In this document: one piece after another, positions 23,750 through 33,018 of the stretch
Layout: each line of letters opens with the position of its first letter
Position numbering within the stretch: the first letter of the stretch is position 1
DNA from: Bacteroidaceae bacterium
GTDB taxonomy: Bacteria; Bacteroidota; Bacteroidia; Bacteroidales; Bacteroidaceae
Length of the DNA: 56,406 nucleotides
Assembly: GCA_016286165.1 (NCBI GenBank)
Contig: JAEESE010000021.1
Location: 1-56,406 of the forward strand
Reading direction: 5' to 3'
Program-made: the position numbers and the translations under genes
Notes under the pieces: generated by a model
Told to the model about the DNA's origin: nothing
Databases searched by the model: none
Seen by the model: the letters and a program-made list of their open reading frames with translations, nothing else

Positions 23750-26617
23750 TCAATCTTTTCCGAGAATGATATTCACGAGTGCTGTGACATCAGCGATGGT
23801 TACTCCGCCGTCGCCATTGACATCAGCCACTCCATTCTCGGGAGCCGGGTTCTTGCCGAGGATGATGTTGACAAGGGCGGTGACGTCGGCGATAGTCACT
23901 ACACCGTCGCCATTTACATCGCCCTGCTCGATGATGGTCGGGATCTGACTCCAGGGCATTGTCTCGGCATAGGTGGCTTTGGTGCCGGCAGGCACGTAGA
24001 GGACTACGTCGGTAAGGTCGGTGTTGTTGAACACGGAGTAGGCTCCCGTAGTCGCATTAACGGGGATATCCTCCTTCCATCCTACCCTGATGGTCTTCAG
24101 GCTGGGCATATTGTAGAACGCCCTGTCTCCAATCGCCGTGACAGAGGTTGGGATAACGACTTCCTCTACCGCACTACCCATGAACGAATATCCTCTGATG
24201 CCCTCTACGGCAAATGTGCCTTCGCTCGTGGTGACGCTTTCGGGAATAGCGAGCGCAGTGCTCTCGTTGTCGAGAAGTCCGCCAAAGTTAACAGGACCAT
24301 CATTTAGTGTTGCATGAACGTAGATACGTCCTTCGCTGTCATAGAAACCGTTTCTATGACTCCTGTAGAAGTACCACCAAGGGTTGGTTAGAGTTGATGA
24401 CCTGTATCTGGCCTCGCACCCTTCTGGCACGATGAGAGCAGCACCTAAGGTATTGTTGGAGAAGGGGTTGGCACCCGGGTTACTGTTCTGGTTGAAGTCC
24501 GTTGCTGGTGGCGTAGCTGATTTCACCACGAACATTGCCGGGTTAGAATAAGCCCAAAACGCCTTAGCCTTGATCTTCTGAATGGTGGATGGTATGATGA
24601 CACGCTGCGTGTTGGAAAAGTCTCTTGACTCGTAGAAGATATTCTCGGTGATGATGGTTACGGGGAACTTCATGTGCCCATAGCCCACGGTATCGGCGAT
24701 GACCAGGTCTTGCCTATTTACGAGTTCAGCGCTGTCGTAGCCCACCACCTCAGCATGATCGGGCTGTCCTTCGGTATTGAAGTAGCAGCGGTAGCGGAAG
24801 GCCTCCACTGTGAAGTCTCCTTCAATGAGGATAGGTTTCCACACTCCGTCGGCATAGCGGAGGGGGTTCCAGCCCTTGTTGTAAATGGCTATGGTCTGAT
24901 CGTTGGTGCAAGCGTTCTCGTCGCCATTGTCCTCGTCAATAAGATATAACGTACCTGATGTTGTTGTAGGCAGGGTGGCGATGAAGGCGTCGAGGTTGGT
25001 GCCCGAGAGCTTGTTCTGCTGACAATGTATTTCGCGCAAGACACTGCAGTCGGTAACATTGAGACTGGTCAGCTGGTTGTTGCTGCAATCGATGCTCGTC
25101 AGCCTGCTACAGCCTTTGCAATTCATCTCAGAGAGGTGCAGACCGCTCGCGTTGAGCTGCGTCAGTTGTCGGCAGAAATCGCAACTGAGATATCGCAGTG
25201 CGGTGCAGGAGGAGATATCCAGCGATGTAAAATTACCGTTGAGGCAATACAATGCCTCCAAGGCTGTGGTGCCCTCCAGGTTTAAGGACGTCAGCTCGTT
25301 ATGCGAGCACTCGAGGATTTTCAGGTCTGCAAACCCCGACACGTCGAGCGCCGTCAAGCTGTTGTATGAACACACCAAGCTCTTCAGCGCTGTGCAATCA
25401 GAGAGGTCGAGCGAAGTCAGTTTTCCGCTGGTGCAGTTCAGTTCTTCCAGCCTGCTGCATCCGGAGAGATTGAGTGACGTCAGGTATTTGGCTGGACCAT
25501 GAGCGCCGCAACTTAGTTTAAGCAGTTCCGGACACATGGACACGTCAAGCTCTGTAATTAAGTTCCACGCGCAATTCAGTTCGGTGAGCCTTGTGTTGTG
25601 CGACACGTCGAGCCCGGCAAGCCTGTTGCCGTAAAGGTTAAGCGTCTGCAGCTTAGTCTGATTGGATACGTCGACAGACATGAGACCTGTGGCGCTCAAA
25701 TCCAGGTTGACCAGTTCCTTCAGCGATGAGATGTCGATGGACTCATAGTTGTTTGACCCGCCGTAGAGAGTAATTAAGGAGGTGAAATAGTTGACACCCG
25801 TGCTGTTGGAAATGCGCCTATCGCGAATATCCATCTCTGTCACCAACGAGCGCTCGTAGCGCGAGAGGTAGCCGTCGGGCTCGTGGCTGTCATAACGCAA
25901 AGAAACAACATCGCGGAAATTATTGTCGGGGAAATACGTGCTATTGATGGGCAAGCCCGCGCCAGTGATATGAACCCATTCGGTGGTGGCCAGCCCGTGG
26001 TTGGCATAGGCTAAGCCGCTGGGGTGCTGAATAGCTGCACCTTGGACCATGTTCAAGCCGTCTAAAGCTTGCATGGCCATGGTGCTGCCCTTGACGATGA
26101 GCGAAGCGTTGGCATCCAAGAACCCTACCGCTCCGTAATATTCATTCTTCGACTGTCCTGGAGTACCGACAATGCCTGCACCGCTGGTTCCCTCGCAAAT
26201 CAGCTCCACGCCTTCAGCTACCAACAATGAAGAACTAGCATTGTGCAGAAAAACGCCCTCTGTGCCCTTGATGTAGAGCGAGCCGTCGCCTTGGACGACA
26301 ATGCCTTGACCTGTGGTCTGCAGACCATAGTTGTCAGTACTCTCAATCTCGCAGATACCGTTCACTATAAGGTATAGTGGTGTAGTAGAGGTGCTATTGC
26401 TATACTTAAGACCGATATCCGAAGTGTGTACAACTGAGTTGTTGAGGATGAGAGCAGGATATTCATTGACCCCCACTCTAACAGTGGAAGCCGTCATTCC
26501 ATATTGGCGTAGAACATCTCTAGTTGCAATCTCTCCGCCAATCATCAGCGTTGCGGCAGCTTGTGTGGCTCCTGAGATGATGGCAAGTAGGAGGAGCAAG
26601 AAAACTTTTCTTTTCAT
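23750..26617 (-). CDS. secreted leucine-rich-repeat protein with dockerin-like C-terminus
   Basis: A 955-residue exported protein. I place the start at the ATG at 26617, giving the signal peptide MKRKVFLLLLLAIISGATQA; the longer frame adds an unlikely polar leader. After about 220 residues, residues about 250-560 are roughly fifteen repeats of the pattern LxxLxCxxNxLTxLDVSxC, a Cys-rich leucine-rich repeat. Residues about 610-880 resemble BspA-type repeats (VIIPTSVTAIGDRAFYNMPSLKTI). The last 57 residues are two near-identical dockerin-like calcium loops, each DVNGDGxVTIADVTALVNII. Such proteins usually mediate adhesion or binding at the cell surface. No T9SS tail is seen. The partner of the dockerin is unknown. 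Confidence 0.82.
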   Translation of the reverse strand: MKRKVFLLLLLAIISGATQAAATLMIGGEIATRDVLRQYGMTASTVRVGVNEYPALILNNSVVHTSDIGLKYSNSTSTTPLYLIVNGICEIESTDNYGLQTTGQGIVVQGDGSLYIKGTEGVFLHNASSSLLVAEGVELICEGTSGAGIVGTPGQSKNEYYGAVGFLDANASLIVKGSTMAMQALDGLNMVQGAAIQHPSGLAYANHGLATTEWVHITGAGLPINSTYFPDNNFRDVVSLRYDSHEPDGYLSRYERSLVTEMDIRDRRISNSTGVNYFTSLITLYGGSNNYESIDISSLKELVNLDLSATGLMSVDVSNQTKLQTLNLYGNRLAGLDVSHNTRLTELNCAWNLITELDVSMCPELLKLSCGAHGPAKYLTSLNLSGCSRLEELNCTSGKLTSLDLSDCTALKSLVCSYNSLTALDVSGFADLKILECSHNELTSLNLEGTTALEALYCLNGNFTSLDISSCTALRYLSCDFCRQLTQLNASGLHLSEMNCKGCSRLTSIDCSNNQLTSLNVTDCSVLREIHCQQNKLSGTNLDAFIATLPTTTSGTLYLIDEDNGDENACTNDQTIAIYNKGWNPLRYADGVWKPILIEGDFTVEAFRYRCYFNTEGQPDHAEVVGYDSAELVNRQDLVIADTVGYGHMKFPVTIITENIFYESRDFSNTQRVIIPSTIQKIKAKAFWAYSNPAMFVVKSATPPATDFNQNSNPGANPFSNNTLGAALIVPEGCEARYRSSTLTNPWWYFYRSHRNGFYDSEGRIYVHATLNDGPVNFGGLLDNESTALAIPESVTTSEGTFAVEGIRGYSFMGSAVEEVVIPTSVTAIGDRAFYNMPSLKTIRVGWKEDIPVNATTGAYSVFNNTDLTDVVLYVPAGTKATYAETMPWSQIPTIIEQGDVNGDGVVTIADVTALVNIILGKNPAPENGVADVNGDGGVTIADVTALVNIILGKD

Positions 26618-26857
26618 GATGTGTTTATATTTGAAACTTGAGTTATTGTGTTGTATCCAATACCACAATCAGTCATCCACGAGGCAAAGATGCGCATTAT
26701 TTCCGTAACAGCAAAAGAAATTGATAAGAAATTGTAACCCAATGCCCTGCAAAGGTTTATTATGAACCGCATTGCACATATTTGCTCGGATTCATAACCC
26801 TCAGGCCTATAAAATGATAAACTTTCGTAAGCTCTACTTGCTTGTTTGAGGGGGGGA

Positions 26858-27030
26858 GTTAAAGAAGTTAAAGAAGTTACCGCTCGCTCTGCTCGCTGAG
26901 GAGTTAAGACGATACCATCAAGACGAGTTCTATCCTCAAGCTCGTTTGGAGTCTCGAAGTGGAAGCTATTTGCAAGACATTCGTCTTTAACTCCTTTAAC
27001 TCCTTTAACTCCTTTAACTTCCATAACATG
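26858..27030. repeat. GGAGTTAAA/GACGATA inverted-repeat element, copy D
   Basis: GGAGTTAAAGAAGTTAAAG and GAGTTAAGACGATACCATC in the left arm; GCTATTTGCAAG, ACATTCGTCTTTAACTCC and three CTTTAACTC units in the right arm. The spacer ends match copy A (8737). Confidence 0.75.
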
Positions 27031-27070
27031 CGAAACATGAGTAAAAAACACCTTTTTTAGGCCATAATTC

Positions 27071-27101
27071 TTTGTCGGATGACAACAAACAACTACCTTT
27101 G
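27071..27101 (+). promoter_or_regulatory. promoter (TTTG-N19-TACCTTTG) for the FAH-family gene
   Basis: TTTG at 27071-27074, 19 bases, then TACCTTTG at 27094-27101; start codon 33 bases downstream, after an AAAGGAG stretch. Confidence 0.8.
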
Positions 27102-27133
27102 CAAACAAAAAAGGAGCGTTTTAGCTTAGTCAG

Positions 27134-27754
27134 ATGAAGATATTTGCAGTAGGAATGAATTACCTGGAGCACAATAAAGAGCTCCATAATTCGTTATATA
27201 TACAGGAGGAGCCGGTCATCTTCACGAAGGCCGACTCGGCTTTGCTCACGCGCGGGCGCCCGTTCTTTATTCCTGATTTCACACAGCGGTGCGACTACGA
27301 GACGGAACTGGTGGTGCGAATCTGCCGCTTGGGGCGTTCAATACCTCAGCGCTTCGCTCATCGCTACTACGACGCCGTGACCGTGGGTATCGACTTCACG
27401 GCACGTGATGTGCAAGAACGGCTGCGGGCCAAAGGGCTGCCCTGGGAGATATGCAAGGGCTTCGACGGCTCGGCGACCATAGGACGCTTCGTGGCGAAGG
27501 AAAGTCTGGGCAAGGACATCCAGGACCTCAGCTTCCACCTCAACATCAACGGCACTACGGTGCAGAGCGGTCATACGGCCGACATGATTCACACGGTGGA
27601 TGAGATAGTGAGCTACGTGAGCCGTTTCTTCACGCTGAAGACAGGCGACCTTATCTTCACAGGCACGCCTGCAGGCGTAGGACCAGTGCACATCGACGAC
27701 CATCTGGAAGGGTGGTTGGAAGAGGATAAGGTGCTGGAGTTCAATGTGAAGTAA
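27134..27754 (+). CDS. fumarylacetoacetate hydrolase family protein
   Basis: A 206-residue cytoplasmic enzyme of the FAH superfamily, short single-domain type (YcgM/FAHD1-like). Its members hydrolyse or decarboxylate beta-keto acids such as acylpyruvates or oxaloacetate. Visible motifs are KIFAVGMNYLEHNKE at the start, EEPVIFTKADSAL, the metal-binding CDYETELVVRICR (two acidic ligands), GIDFTARDVQ, WEICKGFDGSATIG and GDLIFTGTPAGVGPV near the C-terminus. The substrate cannot be told from sequence. It has its own promoter and is followed by a repeat, so it is probably a single-gene unit. Confidence 0.88.
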   Translation: MKIFAVGMNYLEHNKELHNSLYIQEEPVIFTKADSALLTRGRPFFIPDFTQRCDYETELVVRICRLGRSIPQRFAHRYYDAVTVGIDFTARDVQERLRAKGLPWEICKGFDGSATIGRFVAKESLGKDIQDLSFHLNINGTTVQSGHTADMIHTVDEIVSYVSRFFTLKTGDLIFTGTPAGVGPVHIDDHLEGWLEEDKVLEFNVK

Positions 27755-27763
27755 AGGTATGAG

Positions 27764-27990
27764 AAGTTAAAGAAGTTAAGGGAGTTAAAGGAGTTAAAGG
27801 AGTTAAAGGAGTTCTTGAAGTGTCAAGCGTCACAAGCGCCGAGCGAAAGAAGTTAAAGACAATAGTTCTGCTTGCAGATATTTATGGAAATAAAAAAAGT
27901 TATAAGATTTACAGATGATGGTTATCTATGCTGTTCCAAAACGAATAGCACAGGTATCGTCTTTAACTTCTTTAACTCCCTTAAAATCTT
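27764..27990. repeat. GGAGTTAAA/GACGATA inverted-repeat element, copy E, overlapping the porU start
   Basis: Left arm: GGAGTTAAA units, then TTCTTGAAGTGTCAAGCGTC, GCGCCGAGCGAAAG and AAGTTAAAGACAATAG. Right arm: GGTATCGTCTTTAACTTC and TTTAACTCCCTTA (27955-27985). The right arm lies inside the porU reading frame. Confidence 0.75.
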
Positions 27991-30900
27991 ATTCTTTTTC
28001 ATTCCCTTATTTGCCCATGCCCAGGAATTCACACGGCTCAACTGGCAGGAGTTGTGCGTGGACAGCCTGTTGCCCGTGTATACTGAAGTGGTGCCGCTGG
28101 AAACCGACTATCGTTACTACGACTATAATGTCAGACTACGCTTCCCTGAATGGGGACCGTTGACACCTGCCGAGCTTAAGCTGGCACAGCGCTACAGCGA
28201 CCAGATAGGCGACACGCTCGATATCCACTCGTTTGTAGCCGTCAGTCGCGGCGAAGGCCTCATCGACATAGCCTTCGTGCCGATAGTGCACGATGGAGCC
28301 GGCTTCAAGAAAGTGCTCAGCGGCAAGATAGAGATTGTGGCAAATCCCAACCGGAATGTCAGGAATGCCCGGAATATCCGGAAAAACCTCAGCCGCCTCT
28401 CCACCCGAGCCACAGCCAGCGAGCGCTATGCCTCGCAGAGCGTACTCGCCGAAGGACGATGGGCTAAGATAAGCATCAAGGAGGACGGCCTCTACCGATT
28501 GACGAATAGTCAGATACGTTCACTGGGCTTCACTAACCCACAGAACATCCGGGTATACGGCTACGGAGGACACCGACAAGCAGAAGCCATAGATGCCGAC
28601 AACGACTGGGACGACCTGGAGCCTGTGGCCCTGATGCCCACCAGCGACGGCTACGTGTTCCACGCCAACGGTCTAGTGACATGGCGCAAAGGCACTCACG
28701 TGCAGAACAACTACGCCCGCGATGCCTATTACTTCGTCACAGAAGCAGCAGAGCCCGTTACTGCGATAGCTACTGAAGACAACAGAACCAGCATCACAGA
28801 AGATGCCTCTACCCTACCCCAGACGAGCACGTTCACAGCCTATGCCACCTTAGACCCACAGGAATTCGCATGGTACCAAGGCGGCAGTCAGCTCTTCGAG
28901 GCCTACGACTATGCCAACGGTTCCCAGCGCAGCTATTCACTGCAGTTGCCCACATACGTTGAAGCCGGCAGCAAGTGTTCGCTATTCATCAACTTCACCG
29001 CTGCCGCCGCCTCCGAGACAACAGTCAGACCTACCTTCAACGGCAACCAGCTGCAGCAGTTCACGGTGTCGTCGTTGGGCGAGTACTGTTTTGCAATGCC
29101 CGCTACACGAAACTACAGCAACCTCGCCACTCCTACCGACAACAACACCATAACCATAAGCACAACCACCGGCCACAGTGCACGCCTCAATTATTTTGAG
29201 CTGACATACTCCGGTGCAATGCGGATTGATGCGCAGAAGCCACAGATACAATTCTCTTACATGCCTCTGTCTTCGGGCGAAGCTTTCTGCATAGAGTATG
29301 CCGAAGGGCAGGCGCCACAGCTTTGGCAGCTTGCCGAACCGGGGCAACCAGCCGTCGCCCTTACAGGTGAGAAGACTGCCGTCGACGGCAAGAATGTGTT
29401 CCGCGTTGTGGTAAAAGGCGACGGCAATGAGCACCGCTACATAGCCTTCGACGCCAATGTGGTAAGCTCTCTGCCTCAGGTGACAACAGCCGGCAAGGTG
29501 GAGAACCAGAACCTGCATGCCACCGAACCTCAGGACATGGTGATAATAACCCCGGCAAGCGGTATCTTCGACAGCCAGGCCGAACGGTTGGCTGAAGCAC
29601 ATCGTAAGGCCGAAGGTCTGCGTGTGAAGGTAGTGAGAGCCGACCAGGTATATAATGAGTTCTCAAGCGGAACGCCCGACGCCACGGCTTACCGCCGCTA
29701 TATGAAAATGCTCTACGACCGCTCTGCCGACTCACCCGCCGACCAGCCTCGCTTCCTGCTGCTCTTCGGCGATGCAGCTTGGGACAACCGCATGATCACC
29801 AGCACATGGATAAACCATAAGCCCGAGAACTTCCTACTCTGCTACGAGAGCACCAACTCGTGGCACGACGTGAACAGCTACGTCATGGAGGACTACTTCG
29901 GTCTGCTTGACGACGGCGAAGGCGTCAGCCTCACCAACGAGAAGGTAGACCTCGGCATCGGGCGTTTCCCTGTGCGCTCCGTAACCGAGGCAAAGGTTCT
30001 TGTAGACAAGTCGATAGCACATATCAATGCCAGCCAGGCCGGTGCCTGGAAGAACACGGTGCTCTTCCTGGGCGACGACGGCGACAACAACCAACACCTA
30101 TGGATGGCTGACTCCGTGGCTAACAAGACGGCACGCAAATATCCCGAACTGGAAGTGCGCAAGCTGATGTGGGACGCCTACCAACGTCAGACATCAAGCA
30201 CAGGCAACAGCTACCCCGAAGTGAAGCAGATCATCAACCGCCAGATGGAAGAAGGAGCGCTGATGATGAACTACGTAGGTCATGCTGCCACTTACTGTCT
30301 GTCGCATGAGCAGACACTTCGCCTCGAGGACTTCGCCGCCTATTCCTCGCCACGCATGCCTCTGTGGATGACAGCAGCCTGCGACGTGATGCCCTTCGAC
30401 ACACAAAAAGAGAATATGGGCGAGACGGCCATGCTCAACCCCAACGGCTGTGCTGTGGCTTTCTACGGCACTGCCCGCACGGTATATGCTACTAAGAACT
30501 ACGACCTCAACGTACAGTTCTGCGACGTTCTCTTCGGCAACGACGAAGAAGGACGTCCGGCTTGTGTGGGCGATGCAGTACGTCTGAGCAAGGCCCGCCT
30601 CGCAGGCAATGAATACGGCTACTATCAGAACAAACTGCACTATGCCCTGCTTGGCGATCCGGCTCTCCGCTTTGCCAGCCACGGCAATCGTGTGCACCTT
30701 GACAGCATTAATGGCGTGGCCGTGAATGCCCTGCCTGCCGACTATCATTTCCGTGCAGGCGACAAAGTGCGGTTGGCCGGTCACCTCGAGGATGCCCAGC
30801 AGCAGCTGATGAGCGGTTTCCACGGCGTCATCACCACACATCTCTACGACAGCCGTCGCCACGTTAAATGCTTCGACAACGACGACTCAGCCGATGCGCC

Positions 30901-31780
30901 CTATGAGTTCGACACATACGACCGCCTGCTCTACGACGGAGCCGACAGCATCAGCGCCGGACGCTTTGCCGTGACAATACTTATCCCCGTAGACATAAGC
31001 TACAGCGAGCAGGCCGGACGCCTCATCTTCCATGCCCTTTCAGCAGACCGCCTCACCGAAGCCAACGGCTACTGCGAAGACTTCATCGTAGGCGGAACAG
31101 TAGAAGGCCTCGACGACACCGAGGGGCCGAAGGTCATGGCATATATTGGCAACAAGGACTTCGAGGATGGCGGGCGTGTGCCTTCATCGCCATTCTTCAT
31201 GGCCGACCTTGAGGACGAGAGCGGTATCAACTACTTCGGCAACGGCCTTGGCCACGACCTCGAACTTATCATCGACAACAACGCTGCTACAACCTATACC
31301 CTCAACGACTACTTCACAGGTTCGTTCGGTGACTATAGCCGCGGCAGCGTAGCTTTCCCAATACCCACGCTTACTGCCGGCGACCACGCCCTGACGTTCC
31401 GTGCCTGGGACCTCCTCGGCAATTCCTCCACTACGGCAGTCAACTTCACGGTTGACCCATCGATAAAGCCAAGCCTGCTATCGATAACCACTACGTCGAA
31501 CCCGGCCACTACAGAAACTGCCTTCATCCTCACCTACGACCGTCCCGGTACGCCATGTACCTTTGCCATCGAGGTCTACGACTTCGCAGGTCGTATGCTT
31601 TGGAACAAGAGCATCAGCGGCATCAGTGCCACAGGTGTATATACCGTGCCTTGGAATCTGACCACCGGCAGCGGCTTCCCATTGGGCAGCGGAATCTACT
31701 TCTACCGTGCCCGCGTAAGCTGCGACGGCAAGCAGTCGGCATCGAAGAGCAAAAAGATTATTATCAACCGAAGACAATAA
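27884..31780 (+). CDS. porU: type IX secretion system sortase PorU
   Basis: A 1298-residue outer-membrane-associated cysteine protease of the gingipain (C25) family. In T9SS it cuts the C-terminal signal off cargo and attaches it to the cell surface. The protease domain is at about 540-900 with catalytic His800 in NYVGHAATY and Cys833 in TAACDVMPF; AAWDNRM and FYGTART are also typical. Ig-like regions follow, and the end (FDFAGRM-like strand to SKKIIINRRQ) resembles a T9SS tail, as in known PorU. I prefer the first ATG at 27884 over an upstream TTG. The n-region before LKILFFFIPLFAHAQ is about 33 residues long and partly encoded by a repeat arm. porV follows 43 bases downstream. Confidence 0.92.
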   Translation: MEIKKVIRFTDDGYLCCSKTNSTGIVFNFFNSLKILFFFIPLFAHAQEFTRLNWQELCVDSLLPVYTEVVPLETDYRYYDYNVRLRFPEWGPLTPAELKLAQRYSDQIGDTLDIHSFVAVSRGEGLIDIAFVPIVHDGAGFKKVLSGKIEIVANPNRNVRNARNIRKNLSRLSTRATASERYASQSVLAEGRWAKISIKEDGLYRLTNSQIRSLGFTNPQNIRVYGYGGHRQAEAIDADNDWDDLEPVALMPTSDGYVFHANGLVTWRKGTHVQNNYARDAYYFVTEAAEPVTAIATEDNRTSITEDASTLPQTSTFTAYATLDPQEFAWYQGGSQLFEAYDYANGSQRSYSLQLPTYVEAGSKCSLFINFTAAAASETTVRPTFNGNQLQQFTVSSLGEYCFAMPATRNYSNLATPTDNNTITISTTTGHSARLNYFELTYSGAMRIDAQKPQIQFSYMPLSSGEAFCIEYAEGQAPQLWQLAEPGQPAVALTGEKTAVDGKNVFRVVVKGDGNEHRYIAFDANVVSSLPQVTTAGKVENQNLHATEPQDMVIITPASGIFDSQAERLAEAHRKAEGLRVKVVRADQVYNEFSSGTPDATAYRRYMKMLYDRSADSPADQPRFLLLFGDAAWDNRMITSTWINHKPENFLLCYESTNSWHDVNSYVMEDYFGLLDDGEGVSLTNEKVDLGIGRFPVRSVTEAKVLVDKSIAHINASQAGAWKNTVLFLGDDGDNNQHLWMADSVANKTARKYPELEVRKLMWDAYQRQTSSTGNSYPEVKQIINRQMEEGALMMNYVGHAATYCLSHEQTLRLEDFAAYSSPRMPLWMTAACDVMPFDTQKENMGETAMLNPNGCAVAFYGTARTVYATKNYDLNVQFCDVLFGNDEEGRPACVGDAVRLSKARLAGNEYGYYQNKLHYALLGDPALRFASHGNRVHLDSINGVAVNALPADYHFRAGDKVRLAGHLEDAQQQLMSGFHGVITTHLYDSRRHVKCFDNDDSADAPYEFDTYDRLLYDGADSISAGRFAVTILIPVDISYSEQAGRLIFHALSADRLTEANGYCEDFIVGGTVEGLDDTEGPKVMAYIGNKDFEDGGRVPSSPFFMADLEDESGINYFGNGLGHDLELIIDNNAATTYTLNDYFTGSFGDYSRGSVAFPIPTLTAGDHALTFRAWDLLGNSSTTAVNFTVDPSIKPSLLSITTTSNPATTETAFILTYDRPGTPCTFAIEVYDFAGRMLWNKSISGISATGVYTVPWNLTTGSGFPLGSGIYFYRARVSCDGKQSASKSKKIIINRRQ

Positions 31781-31823
31781 AAACGCACTTGCAAGCGTTA
31801 TAAATAAGGAAGAAACAACTGCA

Positions 31824-33011
31824 ATGAAACATCTATCACGATATCTACTTCTCATCACAGTCTTGATCGCAAGTGCGGCCTCGGCTCAGGATAAACGTAA
31901 TATGTTTAACCCTGTCACTACGAGCGTCACGTCTATGTCCATAGCACCTGATGCCCGCGGAGGCGGTATGGGCGACGTAGGTGCTGCCACCGAGGCCGAC
32001 GTCAACTCACAGTTCTGGAATCCCGCCAAGTATCCATTCTGCGTAGGCCGTGCAGGCGTAGCCATCAGCTACACGCCTTGGCTGCGTAAGATTGTTGATG
32101 ATATCAATCTGGCCAACGCCTCAGCCTTCTATCGTATCGGCGACTACTCGGCCATCAGTGCTTCGCTGCGTTATTTCTCGCTCGGCGAGGTATCGCTTTG
32201 GGACAACGACTCGGGCTCCGCTGTTGAAGGCATGACAATCAACCCCTATGAGTTTGCCGTAGATGCAGCCTACTCTCGTATGCTCTCCGAGACATTCTCA
32301 ATGGGCGTAGGCATGCGCTTCATCTTCTCAGACATCACTTACGACTACACATCTGAATCATCGCCAGGTAAGGCCTTCGCTGCCGACATAGCCATGTACT
32401 ACAACAACTACATGATGCTTGGCAACCGCGAGTGCGGCATAGGCGTAGGTTTGAACATCAACAATATCGGTTCCAAGATAAGCTACGGCGGCGATGACAA
32501 TGCCGAATTCATTCCTACCAACCTTCGCTTAGGTCTTAACCTCACCATCCCCTTCGACGAGTATAACCGACTGAGCCTGGCAGCTGATGCCAACAAGATG
32601 CTGGTGCCTACTTATCCCAAGCAGGAGGAGGGCGAGGCCATGAACGACTATACCGACCGTGTGCAGCGCGAGTACTACGATGTATCGCCCATCGCCGGTA
32701 TCATCAAGAGTTTCCACGATGCACCGAACGGCTTCAAGGAAGAGCTGGAAGAGATACAGGTCAGCGCAGGTGCTGAATATTCCTACAACGACCGCTTCTT
32801 CCTCCGCGTGGGTTACCACGGTGAAGCAGCCAACAAGGGTAACCGTAAGTATATCACGGCAGGTGCAGGCTTCAAGATGAGCGTCTTCTCGCTTGATGCC
32901 GCCTATGTATTCTCCACATCACAGTCGAATCCTCTCGATCAAACCATGCGTTTCACCCTCGGTTTCGACCTCGATGGCATGAAGGATTTGTTTGGAAGGA
33001 AGAGAAGGTAG
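31824..33011 (+). CDS. porV: type IX secretion outer-membrane protein PorV
   Basis: A 395-residue beta-barrel of the PorV/LptO family, which shuttles cargo from the translocon to the PorU sortase complex. The signal peptide is MKHLSRYLLLITVLIASAASAQ. The family opening is clear: SMSIAPDARGGGMGDVGAATEADVNSQFWNPAKY. FKMSVFSLDAAYVFSTSQSNPLDQTMRFTLGF closes the barrel. Length is normal. It lies directly after porU in an arrangement widespread in Bacteroidetes, so the two are likely co-transcribed. A potential cargo protein is at 21093. Confidence 0.93.
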   Translation: MKHLSRYLLLITVLIASAASAQDKRNMFNPVTTSVTSMSIAPDARGGGMGDVGAATEADVNSQFWNPAKYPFCVGRAGVAISYTPWLRKIVDDINLANASAFYRIGDYSAISASLRYFSLGEVSLWDNDSGSAVEGMTINPYEFAVDAAYSRMLSETFSMGVGMRFIFSDITYDYTSESSPGKAFAADIAMYYNNYMMLGNRECGIGVGLNINNIGSKISYGGDDNAEFIPTNLRLGLNLTIPFDEYNRLSLAADANKMLVPTYPKQEEGEAMNDYTDRVQREYYDVSPIAGIIKSFHDAPNGFKEELEEIQVSAGAEYSYNDRFFLRVGYHGEAANKGNRKYITAGAGFKMSVFSLDAAYVFSTSQSNPLDQTMRFTLGFDLDGMKDLFGRKRR

Positions 33012-33018
33012 TACATGG

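Noticed and set aside
27872..27883. TTG as the start of porU
   Set aside because: The ATG four codons downstream is sufficient and nothing supports the rarer start; neither gives a normal-length leader.
27884..31780. A secreted gingipain-type virulence protease
   Set aside because: The C25 fold is shared, but size, the long N-terminal domain and the adjacent porV identify the sortase PorU.
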